64,000 nt of DNA. Source: Epithemia pelagica (Eukaryota > Bacillariophyta > Bacillariophyceae > Surirellales > Surirellaceae). The notes under the pieces were generated by a model. It saw nothing but the letters and a program-made list of their open reading frames with translations, was not told where the DNA came from and searched no databases. Both the position numbers and the translations under genes were made by a program. Positions 32,148 through 43,800 of this stretch are shown one piece after another; position 1 is the stretch's first letter, and the number at the start of each line of letters is the position of its first letter. The stretch covers positions 3,906,001-3,970,000 of the forward strand of contig OX337231.1 in NCBI GenBank assembly GCA_946965045.2, read 5' to 3'.

Positions 32148-34297
32148 GCTATCGTAGATTGTAGCTCTATCATCTGTAAGGTCGACATGGATGATTCTGA
32201 AGAAGGCAGGGAATCCAGAAAACTTGATGCAGATCTGAATCGACACGAGGATTCGCCAGTCGGTTCGGATTTTCACATTGCTTACGCAGAACCTTATCTG
32301 TTAGGACCTTTGTGGGCGTATGAATAGAATAGCGAAGGATAACCCGAGTTCGAGAGTTTTCTAGTCCTAGTTTCTGCCGTTTCATCCCGAAAGAATCATG
32401 TTCCCATAGCAAAGACAATCGAAGTTATATCATTGAAGCTGAACGTGGTCGATATCGTACACGGTATACGTTATGCCTTTTCGACTTTTCGCATATTTTC
32501 TAGAATCCCATTGCGATTGCGAACTTGGACTACGACCGTGTACCGTGTACCGTGCATATGCAATGTGCAATGTGCATGAGAATGGACAAAACAGAACTTC
32601 CTCCGGAAGAAAGACTCCGGTGAGGTTTCGATTTCCATTTTCGATATGTCGGCACGAGTTGCCCCTAGAATAAACTCGATGCGGTTTGAGTCACGAGCGC
32701 GAGGGAGTTAAATATTCGTATTATTTGTTATTGACATTCAAGAGCATAGAAAGGGACGAAACTTACTCCTAGCTATTGCGATTCGGATAAGTTATGGACA
32801 TTTATAATATATGAATAGCTATACACCTTATCCTTCGTTTTTTGCTGGACAATGGGGCAGCGATAGTTTTAACAGAGAATAAAGAGCGGGCGTAGAAACC
32901 TAGCTGAACTTCCTCTGACTAATCATGACTTGTTTACGCTACAAGAACCAAAACAACCTATCTTTCCCTGTTGAATGTTCTTCGGCGTGGCATCCAGTGA
33001 CCATTGTCGGACCTGTTGAACGAGCACAGAAATCGGGAGCAAGAATGACCAGCTTTGTCAACCAGAGAGCTACGTACGCTATAACTCTCTCCTTGAGAGT
33101 GAATGGGCTAGACCTCTAGACAGCACACTCCTACTGCTAGAGGAGTATTTCAGATGGTGGTGTTGCTGGTACCCTCGAGTAATAAAAAGCTATCTATGTA
33201 CAGAAGAGACTCTTGAAAGAAAGTCAGAACTTGCAGTATTTGGTCAAGTCGAAATAGGAGAATGTTTTTGATGCAAGTGACGTACTGACAGTCATCTCGA
33301 TGAATGAAGTTTCGTCATTTGGACAGAAGGACAATCCCAACTTGACTTTCGTCGAGAGTTGGGTTGTTAGAAGCTTCATTGGGACGGACTATCTTCACCT
33401 TTTGAAATGCCCATGCTTATTCGTGTGAAAATTGAAAATGTTCAGGTACACTTCGTTTCTATACTTCTAAGTGACGTAGGGCAACAGGACATTCCTACGA
33501 CATGGTTCACTCGGAATAATTCCATTCGATCTTAAAGTGTCTTTCGGTATCCGGTATTGCCAATTGCCAATTGCGTCTGTCAGCAGAAGGTATTTCGCTG
33601 GTGACTGGTGACTGTAGCACTTATAGCTATGAGCTACAATATGAAATAATAATGGACTTCGGGGGGGATTTTATTCGTCGAACCCCCGCATTCTTTGTTC
33701 GAAAGATTGGATTGAAATTTTCGCGTGCTTGCGCTACTAGCAAAATTGTTCTGTAGCAAATAAATAACAAAATTCAGCTACCGCGAAGCCAACATTTTCT
33801 CCATCGGCCATTTCGCCAAAGCCTCTATGAACCACGCCATCATCTCCGGCCTGGCAACCCACGCAAACAACAGTATCGCTGCCATCAGAGCCCATAATCC
33901 ACGACAACAAGTCCGCACAACACAAATGAACAATCTTGCCCGGCCGAATTTTGCTCCGGTTACACCGCATATTCCCCAATACCGACGGTCAAACTTACAA
34001 CCGACTCACCTGACGACCCCACAGAGGGGGAAGAATCCGGAGTACTTCCAGCCCACTCAAACATGAGGACACGAATGAGGTGGATGGCACGGCCGAACAG
34101 GGAGGCAAGAAAACCCGAAGAGAAAGAAGAATGCAACAGCACCAATGGGTGATCAGATCCTTGGTGACCTGTCCATTCTTCTTTCCAACGATTTATGACC
34201 GTCGAATGTTTGTTGGGCCGAATAATCGAACTCGGACAACAGGTGGGCGTTCCCTTTTTGATCGATTCTTTGGCACCAAACAAGATTATCTTATAAA
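32148..34297. other. Long spacer without recognised genes
   Basis: About 2.1 kb of non-coding-looking DNA with short local duplications (for example CGTGTACCGTGTACCGTG near 32540) and a small fold-back near 33340-33365 (CCAACT, AGTTGG). A minus-strand frame at 33737-33979 has gene-like composition but no recognisable domain. The final part is the promoter of the fourth HMG-like gene. Confidence 0.45.
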
Positions 34298-35695
34298 ATG
34301 GTATCCGAACAACGATTGCCGCAACACCGTGGTGGCTGCGCAGACAAAGGCTCTGGTCCAGCTCCATCCAATAGCATCGCCACCATGATGCATCCTCATC
34401 CACAACAACAACAATACTACCATCCTCCTCGTCCACTCCTGAAACCCAAGTATCCACTGAGCGCTTACAATTTGTATTTTCAATTGGAACGACAACGTAT
34501 ATTGGATGGTACCGATGGATTGGACTTGCCCATTACGGCTGTCGAATTGCAACAAGTCAGTGCCCAACACAAACGCAAGGGCAAACGATCGCATCGCAAA
34601 TCGCATGGCAAAATTAGTTTTCGAGACTTGGCCCGGACCGTCGCGGCGCGATGGAAAGAATTGTCCCAGGAGACACGGCAAGTTTTGGAAGAGCAAGCGA
34701 CGGTCGAAAAAGAAGACTATGCGCAACAACTCAAGATGTGGAAACTTTGGACTGGACAGCAACCACAAGAAGAACAAGAGCAGTCGGCAACGAATGGTGT
34801 TACTTCCACCAGTCGACCACTCCCAGAACTACCAGAACCAGTAAGCTTCTGTTCGTCGTCGTTGACCTGCTCCTCGTCGTCATTGAGCTGCCATCCGAGT
34901 CGAAAGGAACAGCCACCACAAACGCCCAGTGATGACGATGCATCTAGTACAACTCCTCGGCAACCAGACAAGAAGAAGAAGAAGAAGAAAGTAATGAACG
35001 ATACTCACCAGGCTCACATTGTCGAAGAGCCAGAGGCCTGTACAAGTTCTGGTACCAGTCGAGAAACCAAGAAGAAGAACAACACAACCACTCCTTTGAG
35101 CGACATTGTCGTGTCTCCTCCCTCACCAATGGTTCAGGCGTTTGTTGGACCACCCTTTCCTTACTACCCCCATCCTTATTATCATCATCACCTGGCACCA
35201 CAGCCTTGTTCCAGTGCTGATTTGGTACCTCTCGGCTCTAATCTGAATTGTTCCTCCTCCTCAAGACATGCATTCCTCTGGGAACCTTCGTCGTTCGACA
35301 ATGCCTACCACTACCACCACAGCAACACGAGTCCAGCATCGGTTGTTTCCCCGACAGGGTCACCACCACCACCAAGACCAACAACAACAACAACGACGAC
35401 ACGAAACAACAAGCCCAGTCACTCCTCGATACGTTCCGTGTCATGGACGACTACCGACCAGCAGGAACACAATACGAATCGAGGCTTGGATGAACCAACA
35501 CCTCCTACTGGTGCTGGAATGGCCAATGCTCAATGGTGGTGTCTGGATGTGGAACCCACTCCGACTCTCGATTTGGCGGATATTCCAACCGTATCGGAAG
35601 ACTGGGATATGCTCTCGATTATGGATTCGTCCGATCTCGATGGATTGTTTGATCCAGAAGAAAAGGACGATGATGAAGCACCACCACTAGAATAG
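34298..35695 (+). CDS. Divergent HMG-box-like protein (family member 4)
   Basis: Frame of 465 residues, ATG 34298. Residues about 50-150 carry YPLSAYNLYFQLERQRIL, DGTDGLDLPITAVELQQ, the basic KRKGKRSHRKSHGK, then ISFRDLARTVAARWKELSQE and YAQQLKMWKLW. The long middle is Ser/Thr/Pro/His-rich with a Lys run (PDKKKKKKK) that could be a nuclear signal. The tail has LSIMDSSDLDGLFDPEEK, an acidic variant of the motif ending members 1 to 3. It shares the phrase ILDGTD...LPIT with member 1, suggesting these two are closest. It is the longest member and, like the others, has no intron. Confidence 0.8.
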   Translation: MVSEQRLPQHRGGCADKGSGPAPSNSIATMMHPHPQQQQYYHPPRPLLKPKYPLSAYNLYFQLERQRILDGTDGLDLPITAVELQQVSAQHKRKGKRSHRKSHGKISFRDLARTVAARWKELSQETRQVLEEQATVEKEDYAQQLKMWKLWTGQQPQEEQEQSATNGVTSTSRPLPELPEPVSFCSSSLTCSSSSLSCHPSRKEQPPQTPSDDDASSTTPRQPDKKKKKKKVMNDTHQAHIVEEPEACTSSGTSRETKKKNNTTTPLSDIVVSPPSPMVQAFVGPPFPYYPHPYYHHHLAPQPCSSADLVPLGSNLNCSSSSRHAFLWEPSSFDNAYHYHHSNTSPASVVSPTGSPPPPRPTTTTTTTRNNKPSHSSIRSVSWTTTDQQEHNTNRGLDEPTPPTGAGMANAQWWCLDVEPTPTLDLADIPTVSEDWDMLSIMDSSDLDGLFDPEEKDDDEAPPLE

Positions 35696-36015
35696 AAAAC
35701 AAGATTGCCTACAAGAAGAGGAAACCGGACAGGGAAACGAGAGAGCAGTGGGATAGAGAGAGACCACAGGGGGTCTCCATGATTCATATTATGGTATTTG
35801 TGTATAGAAAGAAGAAAGCGAAAATAGTGAACAGTGAATGTTTGGGAAGTCCATGGTTGGGAAACTATAGTGTTAATGTCTTCTATTCGTAGCGGAGTGA
35901 ATCGATACCTCACCTAGCTCACACGGGATTGTGTCTGACGTGTTCTTCAGCTTCTACACAACGGCGTCCTACCCCCCCCCAGCGGGGGTGAGTAACACGA
36001 TTTGTTAGGCTTATC
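35696..36015. other. Spacer between convergent genes
   Basis: 3' flank of the fourth HMG-like gene and of the minus-strand hypothetical gene. A run of C (CCCCCCCC near 35974) is present; nothing else is seen. Confidence 0.45.
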
Positions 36016-36846
36016 TTATCCCTCGTGTCGGGGAAAATAGCTTGGTCGATACGGATCGTATTCCAAAACACCATGCCTATTGTTGGGACGACGATTATGA
36101 TGATCCATGTACTCTTGTAGATCTTGCAGATCGTAAAAGGGTTGTTCCGGATCATATTCCTTATGACCCGTGCCATCGGCAATCACCATTCCACCAACAC
36201 CGTACCGATAAATGGATAAGGCTTGTTTGAGTTCCATACGCAACAGCGTCACTTGGAGTTCGCGTCGTAGCTCCTTCATTTTACTACGATAAGCATCAGA
36301 GACCAGCGTCTTTTGAGTGGAGCACAAACTACGGCTACTACTACAAGTAGGAATGGCACGACTACTACTGCTGCTCCGGTGATTCTCGACTTCTTTGCGG
36401 TGATCACAGGCAATGGAACGATAATAGCCTCCAATGTCACGTCCCTCTGCGCTCTGGGTGGCGGGACGGTAGAGAACATGACGAGGAGGCTGGGTTTTAC
36501 GACCACGGCAGGTTTGTGGCCGATATTTGGCCATGGTCCCTCGTCTAGTATTGGTACTATACCTACTAGTAGTAAAACTTTGAATAGTCGTATGAGAAGG
36601 ACGGAACGAAGACCTTTCATTTTGATGCATTGGGCGGGATGCCTGGTGGTTGCGAATGGAACGCGGAAGACCCGCTGTTGTGTTCCGGTTGCGATTCTGC
36701 GGTCTATTTTGGATATCAAGCGGGGAAACCGAGACATATGCTGTCCGTTGCTCACCGTTCATCCTGCCATGGCGTACAGGCCATCTTTGGTTGTCGTCGT
36801 GGCAATTCGATAGGTGTTGTGTTTGGTGACAATACCGATATGACAT
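36016..36846 (-). CDS. Hypothetical protein, Arg/His/Tyr-rich
   Basis: Single frame of 276 residues from ATG 36846 (MSYRYCHQT). I recognise no family. The N-terminal two thirds are rich in Arg, Asn, Gln, Ser and His and probably disordered. A helical stretch follows (YRSKMKELRRELQVTLLRME, continuing LKQALSIYRYG). The C-terminus has a Tyr/Asp/Pro pattern: KEYDPEQPFYDLQDLQEYMD and LEYDPYRPSYFP, that is, two copies of EYDP. Coding status is supported by length, base composition like the neighbouring genes and that internal repetition, but not by homology. It neighbours the MITE at 37.2 kb on its 5' side. Confidence 0.5.
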   Translation of the reverse strand: MSYRYCHQTQHLSNCHDDNQRWPVRHGRMNGEQRTAYVSVSPLDIQNRPQNRNRNTTAGLPRSIRNHQASRPMHQNERSSFRPSHTTIQSFTTSRYSTNTRRGTMAKYRPQTCRGRKTQPPRHVLYRPATQSAEGRDIGGYYRSIACDHRKEVENHRSSSSSRAIPTCSSSRSLCSTQKTLVSDAYRSKMKELRRELQVTLLRMELKQALSIYRYGVGGMVIADGTGHKEYDPEQPFYDLQDLQEYMDHHNRRPNNRHGVLEYDPYRPSYFPRHEG

Positions 36847-37176
36847 GGTCGCTTGCGACGTCTTCACAAAGTACTCCGATTGATAATTATGAGACCATCA
36901 TGAGAAACAACTACGAGACCATTTTCAGTCGTGCCTCAGTCGTGGCTGAGAAAAAAGGGCCCACGTTTGGAACTGGGTTTGAGCGACTAAAAAAGATGGA
37001 AAAGCGATTGGAGGAAACAGCGCGAGCTTGTTAGCAGTACCATAGCTTTGATAAATCGAGTAGGAATAGGAGTAGGTATAGATGAAAGGTCGGGATGAGA
37101 AAGAAGACAACCTTCGTCAACAGAGAATGACAAAAGTTGTCGGTTGTAGATCGGGGGTAACAGCTCTGTTGTCTTT
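36847..37176. other. 5' flank of the hypothetical gene
   Basis: Short stretch between the hypothetical gene and the Stowaway-like element. No gene is supported. Confidence 0.4.
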
Positions 37177-37751
37177 TACTCCCTCCTGAAAGAAAATACT
37201 GCACGTTTTTTTTTTGGTTATTTTAGTCGCATAAAAAGATTACGTAGGATCTGGTACAACTCTACAGGAGGACGGCCGGCTCATTCGGAGTATAAAAATT
37301 TTAGAATAACATGGGGGAACATATTGGTTGACATGCGCGAGTCTACACTATTATAGGAAAAGTACAACTTTTGTGTGCGACGAGTGAGCAGAACCATGGC
37401 CAAAGGTGCCGTCGTTGACCATGGAATTCAGCATGGAAATGGCACGAATCTTGTCAGTTGCACGCATATTCCTACTCTTTGATGCCTCGAGGGGCCGCCC
37501 TGAAGAGGACGTGTTTGGAGCCGCCATAGAAGTGTCAACCGGTGGGCTCTGAAGACCGATGCTCAAAATCACGCCTTTTGAACAATCGTATCTCGTTCCA
37601 AAGCAAGAATCGAACATATAAATAATACACCAATATAGAGCTAATAAGTAGGGCTTTCTAACAAAAAAAATTTTATGGAAAAAGGACGTTCGCTCGTGAA
37701 AATATCGCTTTTTTGGTAAAATCGTGCAGTATTTTCTTTCAGGAGGGAGTA
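37177..37751. mobile_element. Stowaway-like (Tc1/mariner) MITE
   Basis: Perfect 27-bp terminal inverted repeats at 37179-37205 and 37723-37749 begin CTCCCTCC, the typical Stowaway start, and each end is flanked by TA (37177-37178, 37750-37751). The body is 571 bp. An 88-residue minus-strand frame inside (37351-37617) contains ATDKIRAISMLNSMVNDGTF, which loosely recalls the N-terminal helix-turn-helix of mariner transposases. If real it is only a fragment, with no catalytic DDE part. The element sits between the hypothetical gene and the 3' end of the giant IQ gene. Confidence 0.88.
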
Positions 37752-37850
37752 GGAGTATTATTCTACAAACTGTACCTTATTCATCTATTATAAAGCGGTC
37801 TAGCTATAGGTTCCGATATGTGACCTTTTCGTCAGAATTGATGTGTGATT

Positions 37851-40800
37851 TTAGCTTTCGTTGTTCTGTTTCTTAACTCTGGATGCAAGCCATTCCCATT
37901 CTGACACTGCAGAGAAAGGACCAGACCCATGGGGTTGGGATTTATCGGCACTGTCGTTTGTGGACTCAGACACAGGATCATCCTTTGAAGCGATGGATGA
38001 GGATCTATCAAACTGGTGATCTTCCATGTATCGATTTTCAAAATGATGGAGAGCCGTGTGTCGATGCTTTCCATGACCGTACACAGGGTGCTCGTGGTGA
38101 TGCATCCCAGCCCAAGTTGCATCATGACCTGCTTCCTTCGTGGCTGACAACGACTCATCCGATTGACTCTGAAGGAAGGATTGTAGGTAGGGCGGAGCGG
38201 TAAAGTCTCTGACGGAGGAGCTGCTGGGTTCTGATGAGATTGGTGCGTTGGAGGTCTTTGTTGATACAACTGGCGAAGTGTGTGGTCGTGTGCTGCGACT
38301 CATCTTGCTTGATGTTCTCTCAATGGACGCATGTTTGCTCTCGGATGAACGCTTATCATTTCGCTGTCCACTGGGGTGGGCTGACATGGGCACGGGTGGC
38401 TCCGTGGAAGGACTTGAGGATGGTTTCACATGCTCGTGGTCTTCAAGGTATCGACGTTCAAAATGGCCAAGTGCGGCATGACGATGCTTGCCGTGACCAA
38501 ACACAGTATGTTCGTGATGATGCATTCCGGCCCATGTGGCATTGCGACTGCTGTCCACAATTTTGTCCTGTGGCTTGACAAAAAGTATCGTTGCTGCGAT
38601 AGACCACGAAATCATGAGAAGAAGCACTGTCCAGCGTGTAAACAACGACCCAGACACTTTGTCACCAATGGCGGGATCTTCGAAGACAGTACGACTCTGA
38701 TGAAATGCGCGCTGGATCACAACTGCGGCAGCAGAGCGTTCGTTCTCCTCCTGACGAGCTTTGATCTTCTTCGCCACAGCACATCGAAAGCGGTGGCAAG
38801 AAAGGGCACGCCAGACAATGACAGATGCAGCCATTATGCGCAGATTTCTTTTTGTAACTGTTTTCACGCGGTTTCTTTCCAGGACACGGCAAATAGTTTG
38901 CGCCGCAAGTGACTCTCTTAACAGTTGTTGTCGGCGGAGTACAATCTTCTGCTCGAGAACACATTCTGCTCTGAACCTGACAAGAGCACGTTGTATTGTA
39001 CGCGAAGCAAAATGCAACCTTTCCTTTTGACGCTGATCCATTTCACACTTTGCCACATATACCAGCCAAGCACACTGGATGATCGACGCTGACTCCATCT
39101 CATGCTCAAAGATACAACGTGATCTGTATCGAAGAATGGCCCGTGAAATGGTGATTCTCGCTCGGTCGGCTCGTTCTAGCTTTTTCTGTTGAACCAGGCA
39201 CTTTGCTCGGTAAACCAACCAGGCCATGCCAATCAACGAAGCCGATGACATCTGCTTTCTGACAAGCCTACACTTCTCACAGTATTGCTTCATGACACTG
39301 ACAATGATCCTTGACGCTTTGATCTCCGCCCTTTTTCTCTCTCTTTCTTGTCGACACTTCAAAAGGTACGAGGCCCATGTTTCTTGAATGCATCTGGCCG
39401 CGGCATGGAGACGATTTTGGTGTCGTGATATGGCATCCCGCTCCTGGCGTCGAAGTTCGACCGTGCACTTAGCTCGATAGACCAACCAAGCACGCTGAAC
39501 AACTTTGACGGCACCAATCACTCGGTCTCGTTGTCGGACAACAGCCCTTTGCTTCTTCAAGTTGTTCTCGATGACACATTTTTCACGATACAGTGCCCAG
39601 GCCCGTTGGATGGCCGTGGCTGCTCCAGCCATTCGGGCGCGACGACGAGTAAAAGCATTCTTCTCTTGTGCATTCGCTTTTGGCTGCGATTTCGATTCAT
39701 TCGACGTGACAACCTCCGTCCGACGTTTCCGTAAAGCCATCGCACGGCGCCTCATCCTGGCAACGAATCTAGCTCGGTAAGCGGCCCATGCTCGCTGAAT
39801 TACAGCGGCCGAAGAGTTCATTCGGTTTCTCCTCAATGCAACAGAGTTTAAGTCAGGCTGTTTCTTTTCTTCGCTTTGACTCTCTCTTCGCTGTTCTATC
39901 TTTCTTTCAAGGACGCACTTGGCGTGGTAGCTTCGCATGGCCCGTGAAATAATCTTGGATGCTTCCGAACGAACGCGATGTAGACGCATTCGCTTAAGTT
40001 CTTGCTTTGATCGATAGGTCAACCAAGTCCTACTGATAGCATTGGCCGACGCCATTCGTTGATTTCTCAGAGCAACTGCGTTCCTTTCCGCGATACATCT
40101 GGCATGAAAGAGAGACAAGGAGCGGCTAATCACTCGAGAAGCATGTGCAAGCTTCCTCTCTGCGATACATTTGACACGGTAGTTTGACATCGCCCCGACA
40201 ATAGTTCGGGATGCGTTGTGGCGTCGATCTTCTAGTCGCCTCTGTTCTTTCTTGGCTTCCAGTTCACGTTTGGCGGAACAAACGCGCCAAGCTCGCTCTA
40301 TGACATCGGCTGACTTTATCAGCTGTCTATGAAGCGCTTCCCTGTTCCGTTTCGACACACACATGGCGTGATGCTTTGAAAGACTACGCAAAATAACCAG
40401 GCTGGCATGCTCCTCTCTTTGTTGTCTCAAAGCTGCGCATCTTCGGATGTGGTGATAAACAACGAATCGATGAATCGTCTGGCTGGCCTTCTCGCGGGCA
40501 AGCAAAGCTTCCCGTTCTTTTCTCAGGACACACATAGGCCAAACATACAAACGGAGAGCACGTTGTATTGTTCGCGCTGCCATAGATTTGCGGAGAGCCT
40601 CTTTCTGAAGGATGAGAAAGATACAACGAGCTTGATGGCAATAGAACGCACGTTCAATGATACAAGCTGCAGATTCCCTTTTCTTTTGGATCTGTTCACG
40701 ACGGTACCTTCGCATATACCGTGCATGATACCGAACGAGCTCACGTTGAAAATCCGTACGTTTCGACTGCTCTTCTTGGTATGTCCTCCAACACTTTTGG

Positions 40801-43800
40801 ATGATGGTTGCAGCTCTGTCTTTAGGCTTCCTGATTCTGCGTTCCAAAATAACCAGTGCACGATGGCGAATCAATGCTCGTTGAATCACGAGGGCATACT
40901 TGTTTTCTCTGTATCTCCTCCATGAAAGTTGGATAGCACGTGTTGCGACCTGTTGTTGGGCCTTCATCTCTCTTACTCTCTTCTTCGAGACCAATTGTGA
41001 ATGATAGCTAGACAGAACACGGCATATTACTTGTGTTGCAGCAGCTTCCTTTAACATGGTACGTTCTCTCTTCAAGCACTCATGGTAGCAAATCAAGGAC
41101 CGCTGAATAACAATCTTCGCTGCTTCTTCCTTGCGGTACTGTCTCCATACACATTGCAGGATTCTTGCGGCCTCGTCACGACGCCGAGCTATGCGGATGC
41201 ATTTTGCGCGGTACCATGAAAAGGTGCGTTGAATCACAAGAGCTGCATGTTCGCATCGCTTCTCTTGGCCACGTCGAGTACGGAAAGCGGCCAGAACACG
41301 CTGAATCGTTAGTGCCGCACGGTTCTGCCTTCGTTCCATGGTACACTTTTCATGGTACAACGAGAATGCTCTCTGAAGAGTTTCGGCCGCAGCATTTTCA
41401 CGTCGGTTTTTGGCCGACAAGTGACGTTTCCACGCCTGTTGAAGAACACGGACTGCATCTTGTTCTTTACGCTGCCTTTCCATATCAGCCAACCTGCGTC
41501 TGTGGTGAAGGCTCATGACACGACAAATGGTCTTGGCTGCTGCAATTCGCTGCATCAATACATGCTGTCGCCAGCACTTTTGAATGAGCACGGCTGCTCG
41601 TTTCTGTCGACGAACCATGGATTGGACGAGATGCAAACGAACAAAAGCCTGAAGACGAGTGGCTTTGGAGTCCTTGTCCAATGCGAATGCATTGGATTCC
41701 TCTTCAATTTTGACATCCACCTCTGTTTCCGATTCCCCGTTGGTGTGATCGACTTCTTGCCTAGGCTCTAGACTCTTGGTGTTCTCCACAGACTTTTCCC
41801 TCTTGGGCGAAAGTGAATTCGATGACACCCAGACATTAGATCGGCGAAAGAGTCCGCCCGCGCTACGTCTCACCAGGGACCCTAACCTTCGTTGTCTACC
41901 TCCTGGGCTGGTGCTTCGGGGCGACTTGTCTGGTGTCACCTCTTTGGATTCTCTCCGAGATTTGGGAGACCTGGGACGCATGAGTTTGAGTGACTTGGGC
42001 ACGAATCGCCCAAGCTTGGATTTCCGACGTTCGTCCTGAGCACCTTCGTGCTGCAAAGTCTCCGTATCAACTGGCTTTTGGATCCGCACCAGGTATCCAC
42101 GGACCAACGCTTGAATTACAACAACCTTGAGATCCTTAACGTTCAAATGCTCTTGTCGAACGAGCGAGTTCATACGGCGATCTACGACACTGGGTTGCAC
42201 AAGCTCGTGTTCGGATGCTTTGTCGAGCGAAGAATTCGACAACGACGAGAACAATAACTCATCGGCTTCATGTTCCTCTTCCTCGCCTTCCTTGACAGGA
42301 CAAAGAAGAGAAGAATTGGCACCCAGAGCGGCGGCTGCAGTGGTCTGGCCTGCGGAGGATGTACTGCTCAGGGTTCCCGAACTACTCATGCTTCCCGCTT
42401 GAGTTAGGGTGGAATCATCTTCGGAGGACGAAGAAGTATACACGTCACTTTCATCGTCCTCGCCTTTACGATTGTTGCTCTCTTCTAGGGCTTCTTGCCG
42501 TTTGGCGGACATGGGGGATGAGGGTGGAGACGAGGCCACAAACATGGTTTCTCCCATTTGTTGAATATCCTCTACCATGCCATCGTTTGTCGTTGGAGCC
42601 TTGGATGAATTATATTCGGTTTGCATACTGCTCGTTCGGCTATGACCCTTGGCCTCATCATCGTCATTGTCCACATCATTCTTCTCGTCGTTATCGTCCT
42701 CTGCCGGATATTCATGTGCCTTGACCACACGAGGAGGTGAGGCATTCTCCTTGGCAACATCCTCCAAGACACAGTCGACTTCGGCTTCCACCACGGGGCG
42801 TTGCGGTGTCGTGACAAAATTGGTGGCCAGAGTAAAGGACTCTTCCGAAAAGGCTCCCGATGTTACCGACTTGGAACTGCTTCGTGGTGGCGTGGTGTTG
42901 GTCAAGGGAATTAACTTGAGATCATCGTAGGGACTGGAGGACAGGACGTCCTGTTCCGGTGTACTCAGCGTCAAGGTAGGCTTGGTTCGAGGAGGTGTGC
43001 ATTGAGTCTCTTCAGTGACACTAGGATTGACTTCCAAAGCAGAAGGATTCTCGTCTTTTTCTGCTTTCATCATGGATCCATTGGTCGTAGACTCATTGGT
43101 CGGTGGAGAGCCCACCATACTCTGCCAGTGTTGGACAACTTCACTCATGACACCCATGGCCCCGGAGGAGCCATTGGGTTGTGTCAATTGGTCTTTGATG
43201 GGTAGGACCACGCCATTTGTCAAAACAGTGGTTGGTTCGTGTTCCTCTTCGGTCTTCTTCTTTTCTTGAGGACTCGAGCACTGCCCCGATACTGGTCTAT
43301 CGTCTTCCTTTTTTTCTTCCGTCCCCATCCGGTCCAGGTCCAAGGTTTGTGTTGTCGTTGTCGTCGTCGTCGTCGTCGCCGTCAGTAATAGGGGACTGGG
43401 TGTGGATCCGCCGTCTCGTCCCAATTGGTCGAGAATGGAACTAGCCACGGCCGTGGAAGCCACAGTCGTGGCAGTGGTGGTACTGACGGCATCTCCATCC
43501 ACCGTGGATTTCTTCTCCTTGCCACTCATGCCTACACTCGTTTCTTGGTGTGGTGGTGGTTGTTGATCCGGCCGTGACCAGTCGGGTTGGGCCTCCATAC
43601 TGTGCGTATCTTCGTCCTCTTCGTCTTGTGCTTGGGAGCACGATGCTTCCTCATCATCTGGTTCTTGTGGAATAACCCAGGGTTGCGTCACTACGACTTG
43701 TGTGTGTTCCTGGACCACACTAGTGCTCCTCGTATTAGGAGTAGACGACGAACCATCCAACACTTGATGAATGGAAAAGTGCGTCGAAGAGGATGTCGAC

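Noticed and set aside
33737-33979. 80-residue minus-strand frame with gene-like composition
   Set aside because: No domain or splice partner recognised. It could be an old exon fragment, but nothing in the sequence decides this.
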